In this document: positions 27,494 to 35,108 of the stretch, one piece after another
Layout: the number at the start of each line of letters is the position of its first letter
Numbering within the stretch: position 1 is the stretch's first letter
Assembly: GCA_934476075.1 (NCBI GenBank)
Contig: CAKSNH010000001.1
Location: forward strand, 1-64,000
Direction of reading: 5' to 3'
Length of the DNA: 64,000 nucleotides
Source of the DNA: an uncultured Clostridia bacterium
GTDB taxonomy: Bacteria; Bacillota; Clostridia; UBA1381
Position numbers and translations under genes: made by a program
Notes under the pieces: model-generated
The model's input: only the letters and a program-made list of their open reading frames with translations
Databases searched by the model: none
Told to the model about the DNA's origin: nothing

Positions 27494-27895
27494 TCAATGA
27501 TGGTTTTTTAAGTGCTCATAAAAAATCCATATAATTATTTTGTAAAAGTAACAGCACATAAACGTGAAAAATACAGATGTAAGAAAAAACAATAATATTG
27601 TACTTTTTGCGTTTATATTAAGTATGGTGGACAGTGTAAGTACAGATGATATTGATGTGCCGAAAATGCTTATTATAAGCGGAATTATTATTTTGCTTAT
27701 AACTTTATCGGAACAGTATACAGTTATGCTTGCAAACATCACATATACCAATATTACCAGTGCTGCAATTACAGCTGTTAAAAGTATATTTTTCGGGTTT
27801 GGGAAATATCCCATAATAAACAGTGATGCAGATATAATTCCCATTATTATGCTGCCGATTGTTATATACAAAATTGAGTCGGACTTGTATTTCAT
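27494..27895 (-). CDS. Small four-helix membrane protein, unknown function
   Basis: Protein of 133 aa, almost entirely hydrophobic. Four predicted transmembrane segments: ILYITIGSIIMGIISASLFI, NILLTAVIAALVILVYVMF, IIIPLIISIFGTSISSVLTL and TILLFFLTSVFFTFMCCYFY. GGAGG (27903-27907) lies seven bases ahead of ATG 27895, which decides this start over an upstream ATG. An overlapping frame on the plus strand (27564-27932) has no ribosome-binding site and looks like a shadow. I do not recognise a family. It stands alone between the FliB-like gene and nrdD, divergent from the latter. Confidence 0.6.
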   Translation of the reverse strand: MKYKSDSILYITIGSIIMGIISASLFIMGYFPNPKNILLTAVIAALVILVYVMFASITVYCSDKVISKIIIPLIISIFGTSISSVLTLSTILNINAKSTILLFFLTSVFFTFMCCYFYKIIIWIFYEHLKNHH

Positions 27896-28079
27896 AGCTA
27901 CACCTCCTTTATATGGCATCGGATATTATTAAAGTATGCAGCAACAGCTTGTAATGAAACGAATTTTAAAAAATCAATAGTCAAGTTGCATAAAAAACAG
28001 CGGTCAAATTTTACGTTTCATGAAAGTTAGAGTATATCAGTGTTTGAGCTTGTCAAGTAAAAAATAAAATTTATTTGTC

Positions 28080-28108
28080 TTGACACATACATGATATAGC
28101 GGTATAAT
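28080..28108 (+). promoter_or_regulatory. Consensus SigA promoter of nrdD
   Basis: Perfect TTGACA (28080-28085), a 17-base spacer and perfect TATAAT (28103-28108). Transcription should start near 28115, immediately ahead of the two NrdR boxes. Confidence 0.85.
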
Positions 28109-28117
28109 AAATCCCGA

Positions 28118-28133
28118 ACACTACATATAGTGG
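28118..28133 (+). promoter_or_regulatory. NrdR box 1
   Basis: ACACTACATATAGTGG closely matches the NrdR operator consensus (acaCwAtATaTwGtgt). NrdR is the ATP/dATP-sensing repressor of ribonucleotide reductase genes. Confidence 0.85.
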
Positions 28134-28147
28134 TTTGTGAAATTAAG

Positions 28148-28163
28148 ACACTATATATAGTAT
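28148..28163 (+). promoter_or_regulatory. NrdR box 2
   Basis: ACACTATATATAGTAT, 30 bp downstream of box 1 measured start to start. That is about three helical turns, the paired arrangement NrdR uses. Confidence 0.85.
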
Positions 28164-28197
28164 GTATAATGTAAAAGTTTTTGGGAGGGTGTTTTTA

Positions 28198-30513
28198 ATG
28201 ATAACCGCTATTATAAAACGTGACGGCAGAGAGGTTGACTTTGATATTGACAAAGTTACACAGGCCATCAACAAGTCATTTATCGCAAGTACAAAGCGTG
28301 ATGACAAAAAATATTCATCTGAATTAAGCAATCAGGTAGTGAGAGAGCTTGAAGAACAGGGACTTGAAAAGCCGACTGTCGAACAGGTTCAGGACACAGT
28401 TGAAAAAGTATTGATTAAAAACGGTCATGTCAGAACCGCAAAAGCATATATTGTGTATCGTTCGGAACGTACAAGAGTGCGTGAAATGAAAACAAATCTT
28501 ATGAAGATTTATGAGGATATAACCTTTAAAGATTCAGAAGAAAGCGATATGCAGAGAGAAAATGCAAATGTAAACAGCGATACCGCCATGGGTACAATGC
28601 TTAAATACGGCTCTGAGGGTTCTAAACAATTCTTTGAGATGTTCGTATTAAAGCCTGAACATTCAAAAGCACACAAGAACGGTGATATACATATTCACGA
28701 CCTTGACTTTTTGACAATGACTACCACTTGCTGTCAAATCGACCTTTTGGATTTGTTCAAGGGCGGTTTCTCAACAGGACATGGCGTACTTCGTGAGCCA
28801 AACGACATTGCAAGTTATGCGGCGTTGGCTTGTATCGCTATTCAGTCTAACCAGAATGACCAGCACGGCGGTCAAAGTATTGTAAATTTTGATTATGGTA
28901 TGGCACCCGGTATCATTAAAACTTACAAGAGAAAATATACATCAAATCTTCAAAAGGCGATTGAACTTATTGCCGATAAAGAGGTTGATGAAGCGGAATT
29001 GAAAGAAATTCGTGAGAATTTGCTTAGTGACGGCTATGTACTTCGTATGGGTGACAATGAAAAGTACAGAGCGGCAGAAAAGGAATTATTGAAGAAATAT
29101 GATATTGATGATAAAATAATTGAAAAATGCCAAAGATTTGCGGTTAAAAAAGCATTAACCGAAACGGACAGAGCAACATATCAGGCTATGGAGGCCTTTA
29201 TTCATAATCTTAACACCATGAATTCCCGTGCGGGTGCACAGACGCCGTTTTCATCTATCAATTACGGCATGGACACATCTCCTGAGGGCAGAATGGCAGT
29301 TAAGAATGTGCTTTTGTCTAACGAGGCAGGTCTTGGCAATGGCGAAACTCCGATTTTCCCGATTCAGATTTTCAGAGTCAAAGAGGGTGTGAGTTATAAT
29401 CCGGGTGACCCTAACTATGATTTGTTTAAATTGGCTTGCAGAGTGAGTGCAAAGAGATTGTTCCCTAACTTCTCATTTGTTGATGCACCGTTTAATCTGC
29501 AATATTATAAAGGTACTCCGGAAACTGAAATTGCTTATATGGGCTGCCGTACAAGAGTTATGGCAAATGCGTATGACCCTACAAGAGAAATATGCAACAA
29601 ACGCGGTAATTTAAGCTTCACATCTATTAATTTACCTCGTATTGCTATTAAAGCAAAGGGAGATATTACATGGTTCTTTGAAGAACTTGACAGAAAGATG
29701 GATTTGGTTATCGACCAGCTTCTTGACAGATTTGAAATTCAAAGCAACAAGCGTGTAAAGAATTATCCGTTCCTTATGGGCGAAGGTGTATGGCTTGACA
29801 GCGAAAAACTTGGCCGTGACGATAAAGTAGGCGAGGTATTGAAACATGGTACTTTGTCAGTCGGATTTATCGGACTTGCCGAAACTTTGGTTGCACTTAT
29901 CGGCGAGCATCACGGACAATCGGAAAGAGCACAAAATCTTGGTATAGATATTGTATCGCATATGCGAGAAAGACTTGACAAAGAAACCGAAGAACGTCAT
30001 TTGAATTTTAGCTTGCTTGCTACACCGGCGGAGGGTTTGTCAGGCAGATTTGTTAAGATTGACAGAGAAAAATTCGGTGTTATCAAAGGTGTTACTGACA
30101 GAGATTATTATACAAACAGTTTCCATGTTCCTGTATATTTCAACATCAGTGCATTTGATAAGATTAAAAAAGAAGGTCCTTATCACGCTTTGACAAACGG
30201 CGGACATATTTCATATGTGGAGCTTGACGGTGACCCTACAAAGAATATTGACGCTTTTGAGAAGGTTATAAGAGCTATGCACGATGCAAATATAGGCTAT
30301 GGTTCGATTAACCACCCTGTCGACCGTGACCCTGTATGCGGCTATACGGGTATTATAGGCGATACTTGTCCTAAGTGCGGACGCAAGGAATTTGAAAACG
30401 GCGGACAATTTGAGCGTATTCGCCGTATCACAGGCTACCTTGTAGGTACTCTGGACAGATTTAATAACGCAAAACGCGCGGAAGAACATGACAGAGTTAA
30501 ACATTCTGTATAA
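28198..30513 (+). CDS. nrdD: Anaerobic ribonucleoside-triphosphate reductase, NrdD
   Basis: Class III glycyl-radical reductase converting ribonucleotides to deoxyribonucleotides without oxygen; 771 aa. An N-terminal ATP-cone (IKRDGREVDFDIDKVTQAIN, allosteric control) is followed by the catalytic barrel. The C-terminal zinc-binding cysteines are CGYTGIIGDTCPKCG, and the glycyl-radical loop is RRITGYLVGTL (Gly746). GGAGG (28184-28188) lies nine bases ahead of ATG 28198; an upstream ATG at 28162 falls inside NrdR box 2 and is unlikely. It is regulated by two NrdR boxes. The activating enzyme NrdG, needed to make the radical, is not adjacent or anywhere in the window. Confidence 0.96.
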   Translation: MITAIIKRDGREVDFDIDKVTQAINKSFIASTKRDDKKYSSELSNQVVRELEEQGLEKPTVEQVQDTVEKVLIKNGHVRTAKAYIVYRSERTRVREMKTNLMKIYEDITFKDSEESDMQRENANVNSDTAMGTMLKYGSEGSKQFFEMFVLKPEHSKAHKNGDIHIHDLDFLTMTTTCCQIDLLDLFKGGFSTGHGVLREPNDIASYAALACIAIQSNQNDQHGGQSIVNFDYGMAPGIIKTYKRKYTSNLQKAIELIADKEVDEAELKEIRENLLSDGYVLRMGDNEKYRAAEKELLKKYDIDDKIIEKCQRFAVKKALTETDRATYQAMEAFIHNLNTMNSRAGAQTPFSSINYGMDTSPEGRMAVKNVLLSNEAGLGNGETPIFPIQIFRVKEGVSYNPGDPNYDLFKLACRVSAKRLFPNFSFVDAPFNLQYYKGTPETEIAYMGCRTRVMANAYDPTREICNKRGNLSFTSINLPRIAIKAKGDITWFFEELDRKMDLVIDQLLDRFEIQSNKRVKNYPFLMGEGVWLDSEKLGRDDKVGEVLKHGTLSVGFIGLAETLVALIGEHHGQSERAQNLGIDIVSHMRERLDKETEERHLNFSLLATPAEGLSGRFVKIDREKFGVIKGVTDRDYYTNSFHVPVYFNISAFDKIKKEGPYHALTNGGHISYVELDGDPTKNIDAFEKVIRAMHDANIGYGSINHPVDRDPVCGYTGIIGDTCPKCGRKEFENGGQFERIRRITGYLVGTLDRFNNAKRAEEHDRVKHSV

Positions 30514-30520
30514 TTTATAT

Positions 30521-30548
30521 CAAAAGGCATACGCAAGTATGCCTTTTG
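30521..30548 (+). terminator. Terminator hairpin after nrdD
   Basis: CAAAAGGCATAC (30521-30532) pairs with GTATGCCTTTTG (30537-30548) around a 4-base loop. The only T-run is inside the stem. Confidence 0.65.
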
Positions 30549-30583
30549 GCGTATATCATTCATATTGAAAGGAATTTTTATTT

Positions 30584-31426
30584 ATGCGTATAATTAATTC
30601 GGAAGTTATTACAAAAACAGTGGAGGAAATGTGCATTGATGCAAATTGTCATATGACCTGCGATGTTAAAAATGCAATCTCTGACGCTTTAAAAACTGAA
30701 AAATCAGCAGTCGGCTGCGGTATATTGGAGAATGTACTAAAAAATGCAGAAATTGCAGACAAGCGAGAAATGCCTATTTGTCAGGATACAGGTATGGCGG
30801 TATTTTTTGTGGAGATAGGGAAGGAAGTATTTATCGAGGGAGATACTATCGGCGATGCTATAAACAAGGGTGTTGCGTTGGGATACACAAACGGTTATCT
30901 TAGGAAATCGGTTGTTGCCGACCCATTAAAGAGGGTAAATACAGGCGATAATACTCCGGCGGTTATATATTACGATTTTACAGACGGTGACAAAATCAGA
31001 ATCAAATTTGCACCGAAAGGATTCGGCAGTGAAAATAAAAGTGCATTGAAAATGCTTACACCGGCAGACGGCAAAGACGGAATTGTGGATTTTGTTTTGG
31101 CGACTGTCGAAAAAGCGGGTTCTAATCCATGTCCGCCGATGATAGTCGGGGTAGGTATCGGTGGCACTATGGATAAAGCGGCTGTATTGTCCAAAAAGGC
31201 TCTGACACGTCCGATAGATACACACAATGATGATGAGTATTATGCAGAGCTTGAAAAGGAATTGCTTGAAAAGGTAAATAAACTGGGCATAGGTCCTCAG
31301 GGCATGGGCGGTACAACAACGGCTTTGGCGGTTAATATAGAAAAGTATCCTACTCACATTGCAGGGCTGCCGCTGGCGGTTAATATAAGCTGTCATGTTA
31401 CACGACACGCTGAAAGAGAGATATAA
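30584..31426 (+). CDS. Class I fumarate (or tartrate) hydratase alpha subunit
   Basis: Iron-sulphur hydro-lyase subunit of 280 aa, FumA N-terminal / TtdA type. The cluster-binding cysteines expected for the family are in MPICQDTGMAVFF, in EKAGSNPCPPMIVGVGIGG and near the end in NISCHVTRHAEREI; IGPQGMGGTTTALAV is also typical. In two-subunit enzymes the beta subunit gene normally follows directly, but here hpf follows with its own promoter, so the partner must be elsewhere. AAAGGA (30567-30572) precedes ATG 30584. Fumarate and L-tartrate dehydratase alpha subunits cannot be separated by eye. Confidence 0.88.
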   Translation: MRIINSEVITKTVEEMCIDANCHMTCDVKNAISDALKTEKSAVGCGILENVLKNAEIADKREMPICQDTGMAVFFVEIGKEVFIEGDTIGDAINKGVALGYTNGYLRKSVVADPLKRVNTGDNTPAVIYYDFTDGDKIRIKFAPKGFGSENKSALKMLTPADGKDGIVDFVLATVEKAGSNPCPPMIVGVGIGGTMDKAAVLSKKALTRPIDTHNDDEYYAELEKELLEKVNKLGIGPQGMGGTTTALAVNIEKYPTHIAGLPLAVNISCHVTRHAEREI

Positions 31427-31453
31427 TATTTTTATATTTTTTTATCAAATTAT

Positions 31454-31478
31454 GTTTAGACTTTGTAAAACGGGGTAT
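31454..31478 (+). promoter_or_regulatory. Candidate general-stress (SigB-type) promoter of hpf
   Basis: GTTTAG (31454-31459), 13 bases, then GGGTAT (31473-31478). This closely fits the SigB consensus GTTTAA-N13-15-GGGTAT known from Bacillus. Long-form HPF is stress-controlled in other Firmicutes. Whether this organism has SigB is unknown. Confidence 0.45.
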
Positions 31479-31537
31479 ATATAAAGTAAGATACAGATAT
31501 TGTATCAATACTTTAACTTTGAAGGGACTGAAGTTTT

Positions 31538-32080
31538 ATGAAATTCAACATTATGGGTAAAAAAATCGAGGTTACAGATAAAATCAAAGATTATGCTACA
31601 AAGAAATTGAGTAAGCTTGATAAATTCTTTAAAGAAGAGCCGGAAGCTCGTGTAGTTGTAGGAAAGATTAAAGAGAAAGAATATTTGGAAGCTACCATAA
31701 AAGCAAGCGGTATGATGTACAGAGCAGAAATTACAGATAATGATGTGCTTGCAGCTATCGATAAATCAGTTGATATTATAGAACGTCAAATTCGTAAAAA
31801 TAAAACCAAATTGGAAAAGAAGATTAAGAAGGAAGCTATTGTTGACCCTACATTGCTTAGCGGCAGCAGTTTTGCACCGACAGAAGAGGACGAGCAAGAG
31901 TTTAAGATTGTTAAGAGAAAACGTTTCCAAGTGAAACCTATGACAGAAGAAGAAGCTATTTTGCAGATGAATTTGTTGGGACATACTTTCTTCGTATTTA
32001 TCAATTCTGAAACAGACGAGATGAATGTTGTATATAAGAGAAAAGACGGCAACTATTCTATCATTGAATCAATGGAATAA
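31538..32080 (+). CDS. hpf: Ribosome hibernation promoting factor, long form
   Basis: Dimerises 70S ribosomes into inactive 100S particles during stress or stationary phase; 180 aa. Residues 1-95 are the S30AE (YfiA-like) ribosome-binding domain (MKFNIMGKKIEVTDKIKDYA). A linker leads to the C-terminal dimerisation domain (IVKRKRFQVKPMTEEEAILQ, LGHTFFVFINSETDEMNVVY). Having both domains defines the long form typical of Firmicutes. GAAGGG (31520-31525) precedes ATG 31538. It is a single-gene unit with its own terminator and a possible stress promoter. Confidence 0.94.
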   Translation: MKFNIMGKKIEVTDKIKDYATKKLSKLDKFFKEEPEARVVVGKIKEKEYLEATIKASGMMYRAEITDNDVLAAIDKSVDIIERQIRKNKTKLEKKIKKEAIVDPTLLSGSSFAPTEEDEQEFKIVKRKRFQVKPMTEEEAILQMNLLGHTFFVFINSETDEMNVVYKRKDGNYSIIESME

Positions 32081-32094
32081 CAGCGTAATTTTAC

Positions 32095-32126
32095 ATAAGG
32101 TGTTGCGATTGCAGCACCTTATTTTT
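32095..32126 (+). terminator. Terminator of hpf
   Basis: ATAAGGTGTTGC (32095-32106) pairs with GCAGCACCTTAT (32111-32122), a 4-base loop, followed by TTTT. Confidence 0.85.
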
Positions 32127-32140
32127 ATGCCCGAAAATAA

Positions 32141-32243
32141 ATAAAAAGGCTTTTGATAGAAACTCCGCCTACGGGCGTGGGAATAATGTAGCATTTTTGA
32201 TTTTTCGTCATTGCGTTTTACGCAATTTTCTTCAAATTAAAAA
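32141..32243 (+). repeat. Dispersed ~104-bp repeat, family 1, copy 2
   Basis: Begins ATAAAAAGGCTTTTGATAG and ends CAAATTAAAAA, with the shared core GCATTTTTGATTTTTCG and palindrome TTGCGTTTTACGCAA. It lies between the convergent hpf and groEL genes, and its A-rich end supplies the T-run of the groEL terminator. Confidence 0.8.
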
Positions 32244-32271
32244 GCAGACAAACCATTAAAGATTTGTCTGC
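32238..32271 (-). terminator. Terminator of groESL
   Basis: GCAGACAAA (32244-32252) pairs with TTTGTCTGC (32263-32271). On the minus strand it is followed by TTTTT (32239-32243), contributed by repeat copy 2. Confidence 0.75.
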
Positions 32272-32295
32272 TTAAAATTCAATCGGATTTATTTA

Positions 32296-33921
32296 TTAAT
32301 ACATTCCGCCCATAGCAGCAGGATCCATAGCAGGAGCAGCTTCCTTAGCAGGAATATCTGTTACAAGGCTTTCTGTTGTCAATACCATAGCAGCTACACT
32401 CGACGCATTCTGCAATGCACTTCTTGTAACTTTAACCGGGTCAACGATACCGGCAGAAATCATATCAACATATTCTTCTGTCAATGCGTTGTAACCAACA
32501 CCCTTTTCTTGCGTCATAACCTTGTCAACAATTACAGAGCCTTCAAGACCGGCATTCTTAGCGATTTGCTTAACAGGTTCTTCAAGAGCTTTAAGAACGA
32601 TTTGTACACCTGTCTTTTCGTCACCTGTTGTAGTTTCAAGCAATTTAGCGATTTCAGGGATAACATTAATGTAGCTTGTGCCGCCGCCGGCAACGATACC
32701 TTCTTCAACAGCCGCCTTTGTAGCAGCAAGAGCATCTTCAATTCTTAGTTTCATTTCCTTCATTTCTGTTTCGGTAGCAGCACCAACTTTGATTACAGCT
32801 ACACCGCCGGCAAGTTTTGCAAGTCTTTCCTGCAATTTTTCTTTGTCAAATTCAGATGTAGTGTTTTCGATACCTGTTCTGATTTGAGCAACTCTGTCTT
32901 TAATTGCCTGCTTATCGCCAGCACCGTCAACAATGATAGTATTTTCTTTTTGAACCTTAACTTGTTTTGCACGACCCAGTTGTGAAATATCTGTTTCTTT
33001 AAGGTCAAGACCAAGTTCGTCAGAAATTACTGTACCGCCTGTCAAGATAGCGATGTCTTGAAGCATTTCTTTTCTTCTGTCACCAAATCCCGGAGCTTTT
33101 ACAGCAACGCAAGTAAATGTACCACGAAGTTTGTTCACAATGATGGTTGAAAGTGCTTCACCGTCAACATCTTCCGCAACGATAACAAGTTTTTTACCCT
33201 GTTGAACAATTTGTTCAAGCAATGGCAAGATTTCTTGAATGTTTGAAATTTTCTTGTCTGTGATAAGTAAATATGCGTCATCGATTACGGCTTCCATCTT
33301 ATCTGTATCTGTTACCATATAAGGTGAAATGTAGCCACGGTCAAATTGCATACCTTCAACAATTTCACTGTATGTTTCTGCTGTCTTTGATTCTTCAACT
33401 GTGATAACACCGTCTGCTGTAACTTTTTCCATAGCGTCGGCAATCAAGTTACCTACAACTTCATTTGCAGCCGATACAGATGCAACACGGGCAATATCAT
33501 CTTTGCCTACAACCTTACGGCTGTTCTTTACCAAGTTTTCAACAGCAACGTCAACTGCTTTTTGAATACCTTTTTTAACAATCATAGGATTAGCACCGGC
33601 TGTTACATTCTTGATACCTTCTCTTACAAGAGCCTGTGCAAGCAATGTAGCGGTTGTAGTACCGTCACCTGCTACGTCATTGGTCTTTGTAGCAACTTCT
33701 TTAACAAGCTGTGCACCCATGTTTTCAAACGGGTCTTCAAGCTCGATTTCCTTAGCGATTGTTACACCGTCATTTGTGATAAGCGGAGCACCGAACTTTT
33801 TATCCAATACAACATTTCTGCCTTTTGGACCAAGTGTAATTTTTACTGTATCTGCTAATTGATTAATACCTCTTTCAAGTGCGTGTCTAGCATCGCCGCT
33901 ATATAGAATTTGTTTTGCCAT
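32296..33921 (-). CDS. groL: Chaperonin GroEL
   Basis: ATP-dependent 60-kDa chaperonin subunit forming a double heptameric ring; 541 aa. Diagnostic motifs: LGPKGRNVVLDKKFG, VAGDGTTTATLLAQ (nucleotide binding), GGGTSYINVIPEIAKL and the flexible C-terminal tail ending GGMY. AGGAGG lies at 33927-33932, just ahead of ATG 33921. It follows groES by 32 bases on the same transcript and is controlled by the upstream CIRCE element. Confidence 0.98.
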   Translation of the reverse strand: MAKQILYSGDARHALERGINQLADTVKITLGPKGRNVVLDKKFGAPLITNDGVTIAKEIELEDPFENMGAQLVKEVATKTNDVAGDGTTTATLLAQALVREGIKNVTAGANPMIVKKGIQKAVDVAVENLVKNSRKVVGKDDIARVASVSAANEVVGNLIADAMEKVTADGVITVEESKTAETYSEIVEGMQFDRGYISPYMVTDTDKMEAVIDDAYLLITDKKISNIQEILPLLEQIVQQGKKLVIVAEDVDGEALSTIIVNKLRGTFTCVAVKAPGFGDRRKEMLQDIAILTGGTVISDELGLDLKETDISQLGRAKQVKVQKENTIIVDGAGDKQAIKDRVAQIRTGIENTTSEFDKEKLQERLAKLAGGVAVIKVGAATETEMKEMKLRIEDALAATKAAVEEGIVAGGGTSYINVIPEIAKLLETTTGDEKTGVQIVLKALEEPVKQIAKNAGLEGSVIVDKVMTQEKGVGYNALTEEYVDMISAGIVDPVKVTRSALQNASSVAAMVLTTESLVTDIPAKEAAPAMDPAAMGGMY

Positions 33922-33953
33922 TTTTAATTCCTCCTAAACTAAATTATATTATA

Positions 33954-34241
33954 TTAGTCAACAACCTTTGCCAAAATATCGTTTTGACGAAGAATGGTGT
34001 ATTCTGTACCGTCAAGCTTAACCTCAGTACCGGCATATTTTGATAACAATACTTTATCACCGACAGCAAGTTCCATTTTAACTTCCTTACCGTCAACCAT
34101 ACCGCCGGGACCAACAGCAACAACCTGTGCTACCTGTGGTTTTTCTTTTGCAGAACCTGTCAAAATAATACCGCTCTTTGTTGTTTCTTCTGCTTCAATC
34201 ATTGTTACAACAACTCTGTCTGCTAATGGTTTGATATTCAT
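33954..34241 (-). CDS. groS: Co-chaperonin GroES
   Basis: Heptameric lid of the GroEL chamber, 95 aa (NIKPLADRVVVTMIEAEE, SGIILTGSAKEKPQ, GDKVLLSKYAGTEVK). AGGAGG (34249-34254) is seven bases upstream of ATG 34241; a longer frame to 34292 runs into the CIRCE operator and is not the start. First gene of the heat-shock operon. Confidence 0.97.
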   Translation of the reverse strand: MNIKPLADRVVVTMIEAEETTKSGIILTGSAKEKPQVAQVVAVGPGGMVDGKEVKMELAVGDKVLLSKYAGTEVKLDGTEYTILRQNDILAKVVD

Positions 34242-34278
34242 ATTTATTCCTCCTAAAAAGTCAAGTACAATTTTACTG

Positions 34279-34305
34279 TTAGCACTCAACACTATCGAGT
34301 GCTAA
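34279..34305 (-). promoter_or_regulatory. CIRCE operator (HrcA binding site)
   Basis: TTAGCACTC-N9-GAGTGCTAA, a perfect match to the CIRCE consensus. HrcA binds it to repress groESL at normal temperature. hrcA itself is not in the window. Confidence 0.97.
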
Positions 34306-34312
34306 CAATGAT

Positions 34313-34341
34313 ATTATCTATCAATCAAGCCTAATAGGCAA
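34313..34341 (-). promoter_or_regulatory. SigA promoter of groESL
   Basis: On the minus strand TTGCCT (34336-34341), 17 bases, then GATAAT (34313-34318), placing the start point at the edge of CIRCE as expected for HrcA repression. Confidence 0.6.
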
Positions 34342-34441
34342 ATTCAAACATTTATTAAATTCAGCTAAAATTATTGGTTTTATATATATTTACTCTATAT
34401 ATCTCCGTTTATCGTTAATTTTCTTATTATTTTAATGCAGA

Positions 34442-34855
34442 TTAACTTGTAAAGTTTTCCGCTATCTCATATGCACTGTTAATATTATCGGTAGTTATAC
34501 CCTCACAAAGCAAGGATTTATCGGTATTTGGGAGAATATTCAGATTTATAGGAAAGGTTTTTATTACATTTTTTTCATTGCCGTTTATTTCATAAATACA
34601 TAATAAATTATTATCATTTTGTACAATATAATAATGTAATTCTGTTTGCAAAGTTGGAGAAACGGTTATAATCGGTGTATCGGGAGAAGGAGAAACAGGC
34701 TCTGCATTTGCAATCTGCTGCGGAAATGATGATTGTGCTATCGGGGGAGTATGTTTATCGCTGTACATCGAGCTGAATATATATCCAAATAAAAATCCGC
34801 ACCCTGCAAATGTTATACCAAGCATAGTGTAAAAAATAAATTGTTTTATTTTCAT
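34442..34855 (-). CDS. Small membrane-anchored protein with BofC C-terminal-like domain
   Basis: Protein of 137 aa. One N-terminal membrane segment (IFYTMLGITFAGCGFLFGYI) is followed by a Pro/Ser-rich linker (SPSPDTPIITVSPT) and a compact outside domain (LHYYIVQNDNNLLCIYEING, ILPNTDKSLLCEGI, AYEIAENFTS). That pattern resembles the C-terminal domain of BofC, a forespore intermembrane-space regulator of sporulation, and is common in short clostridial proteins of unknown role. AAAGGA upstream selects ATG 34855 over an earlier in-frame ATG. It is divergent from the penicillin-binding protein gene. A link to sporulation or wall synthesis is inference. Confidence 0.5.
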   Translation of the reverse strand: MKIKQFIFYTMLGITFAGCGFLFGYIFSSMYSDKHTPPIAQSSFPQQIANAEPVSPSPDTPIITVSPTLQTELHYYIVQNDNNLLCIYEINGNEKNVIKTFPINLNILPNTDKSLLCEGITTDNINSAYEIAENFTS

Positions 34856-34979
34856 AAATATCAGTCCTTTGTATAATATAATACTCTCATTATTTACCAA
34901 GTAAATAATTTTTATACTGCAATTTCCCTTAAAATATCAGTGTTTTATTGTGAAATATTACGGTTTCGGATAAAAACTG

Positions 34980-35008
34980 TTGCAAATTTATAGATTTTAA
35001 ATTATAAT
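34980..35008 (+). promoter_or_regulatory. Probable SigA promoter of the PBP1A gene
   Basis: TTGCAA (34980-34985), 17 bases, perfect TATAAT (35003-35008), leaving a leader of about 95 bases. Confidence 0.6.
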
Positions 35009-35108
35009 ATATATAGTTGTGTTTTAACACGAGCATTAAAGTTGCTATTTTACATACATGAAATGCTTGCCGGATAAATTGTTCGGCTGGCGACAGGAGG
35101 AACATATT

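Noticed and set aside
27564..27932. 122-aa plus-strand frame opposite the small membrane protein
   Set aside because: No ribosome-binding site; the minus-strand gene has GGAGG at ideal spacing and clear membrane helices.
35058..35108. ATG 35058 as PBP1A start
   Set aside because: No ribosome-binding site; the added residues carry no family homology, while GTG 35109 has AGGAGG at eight bases.
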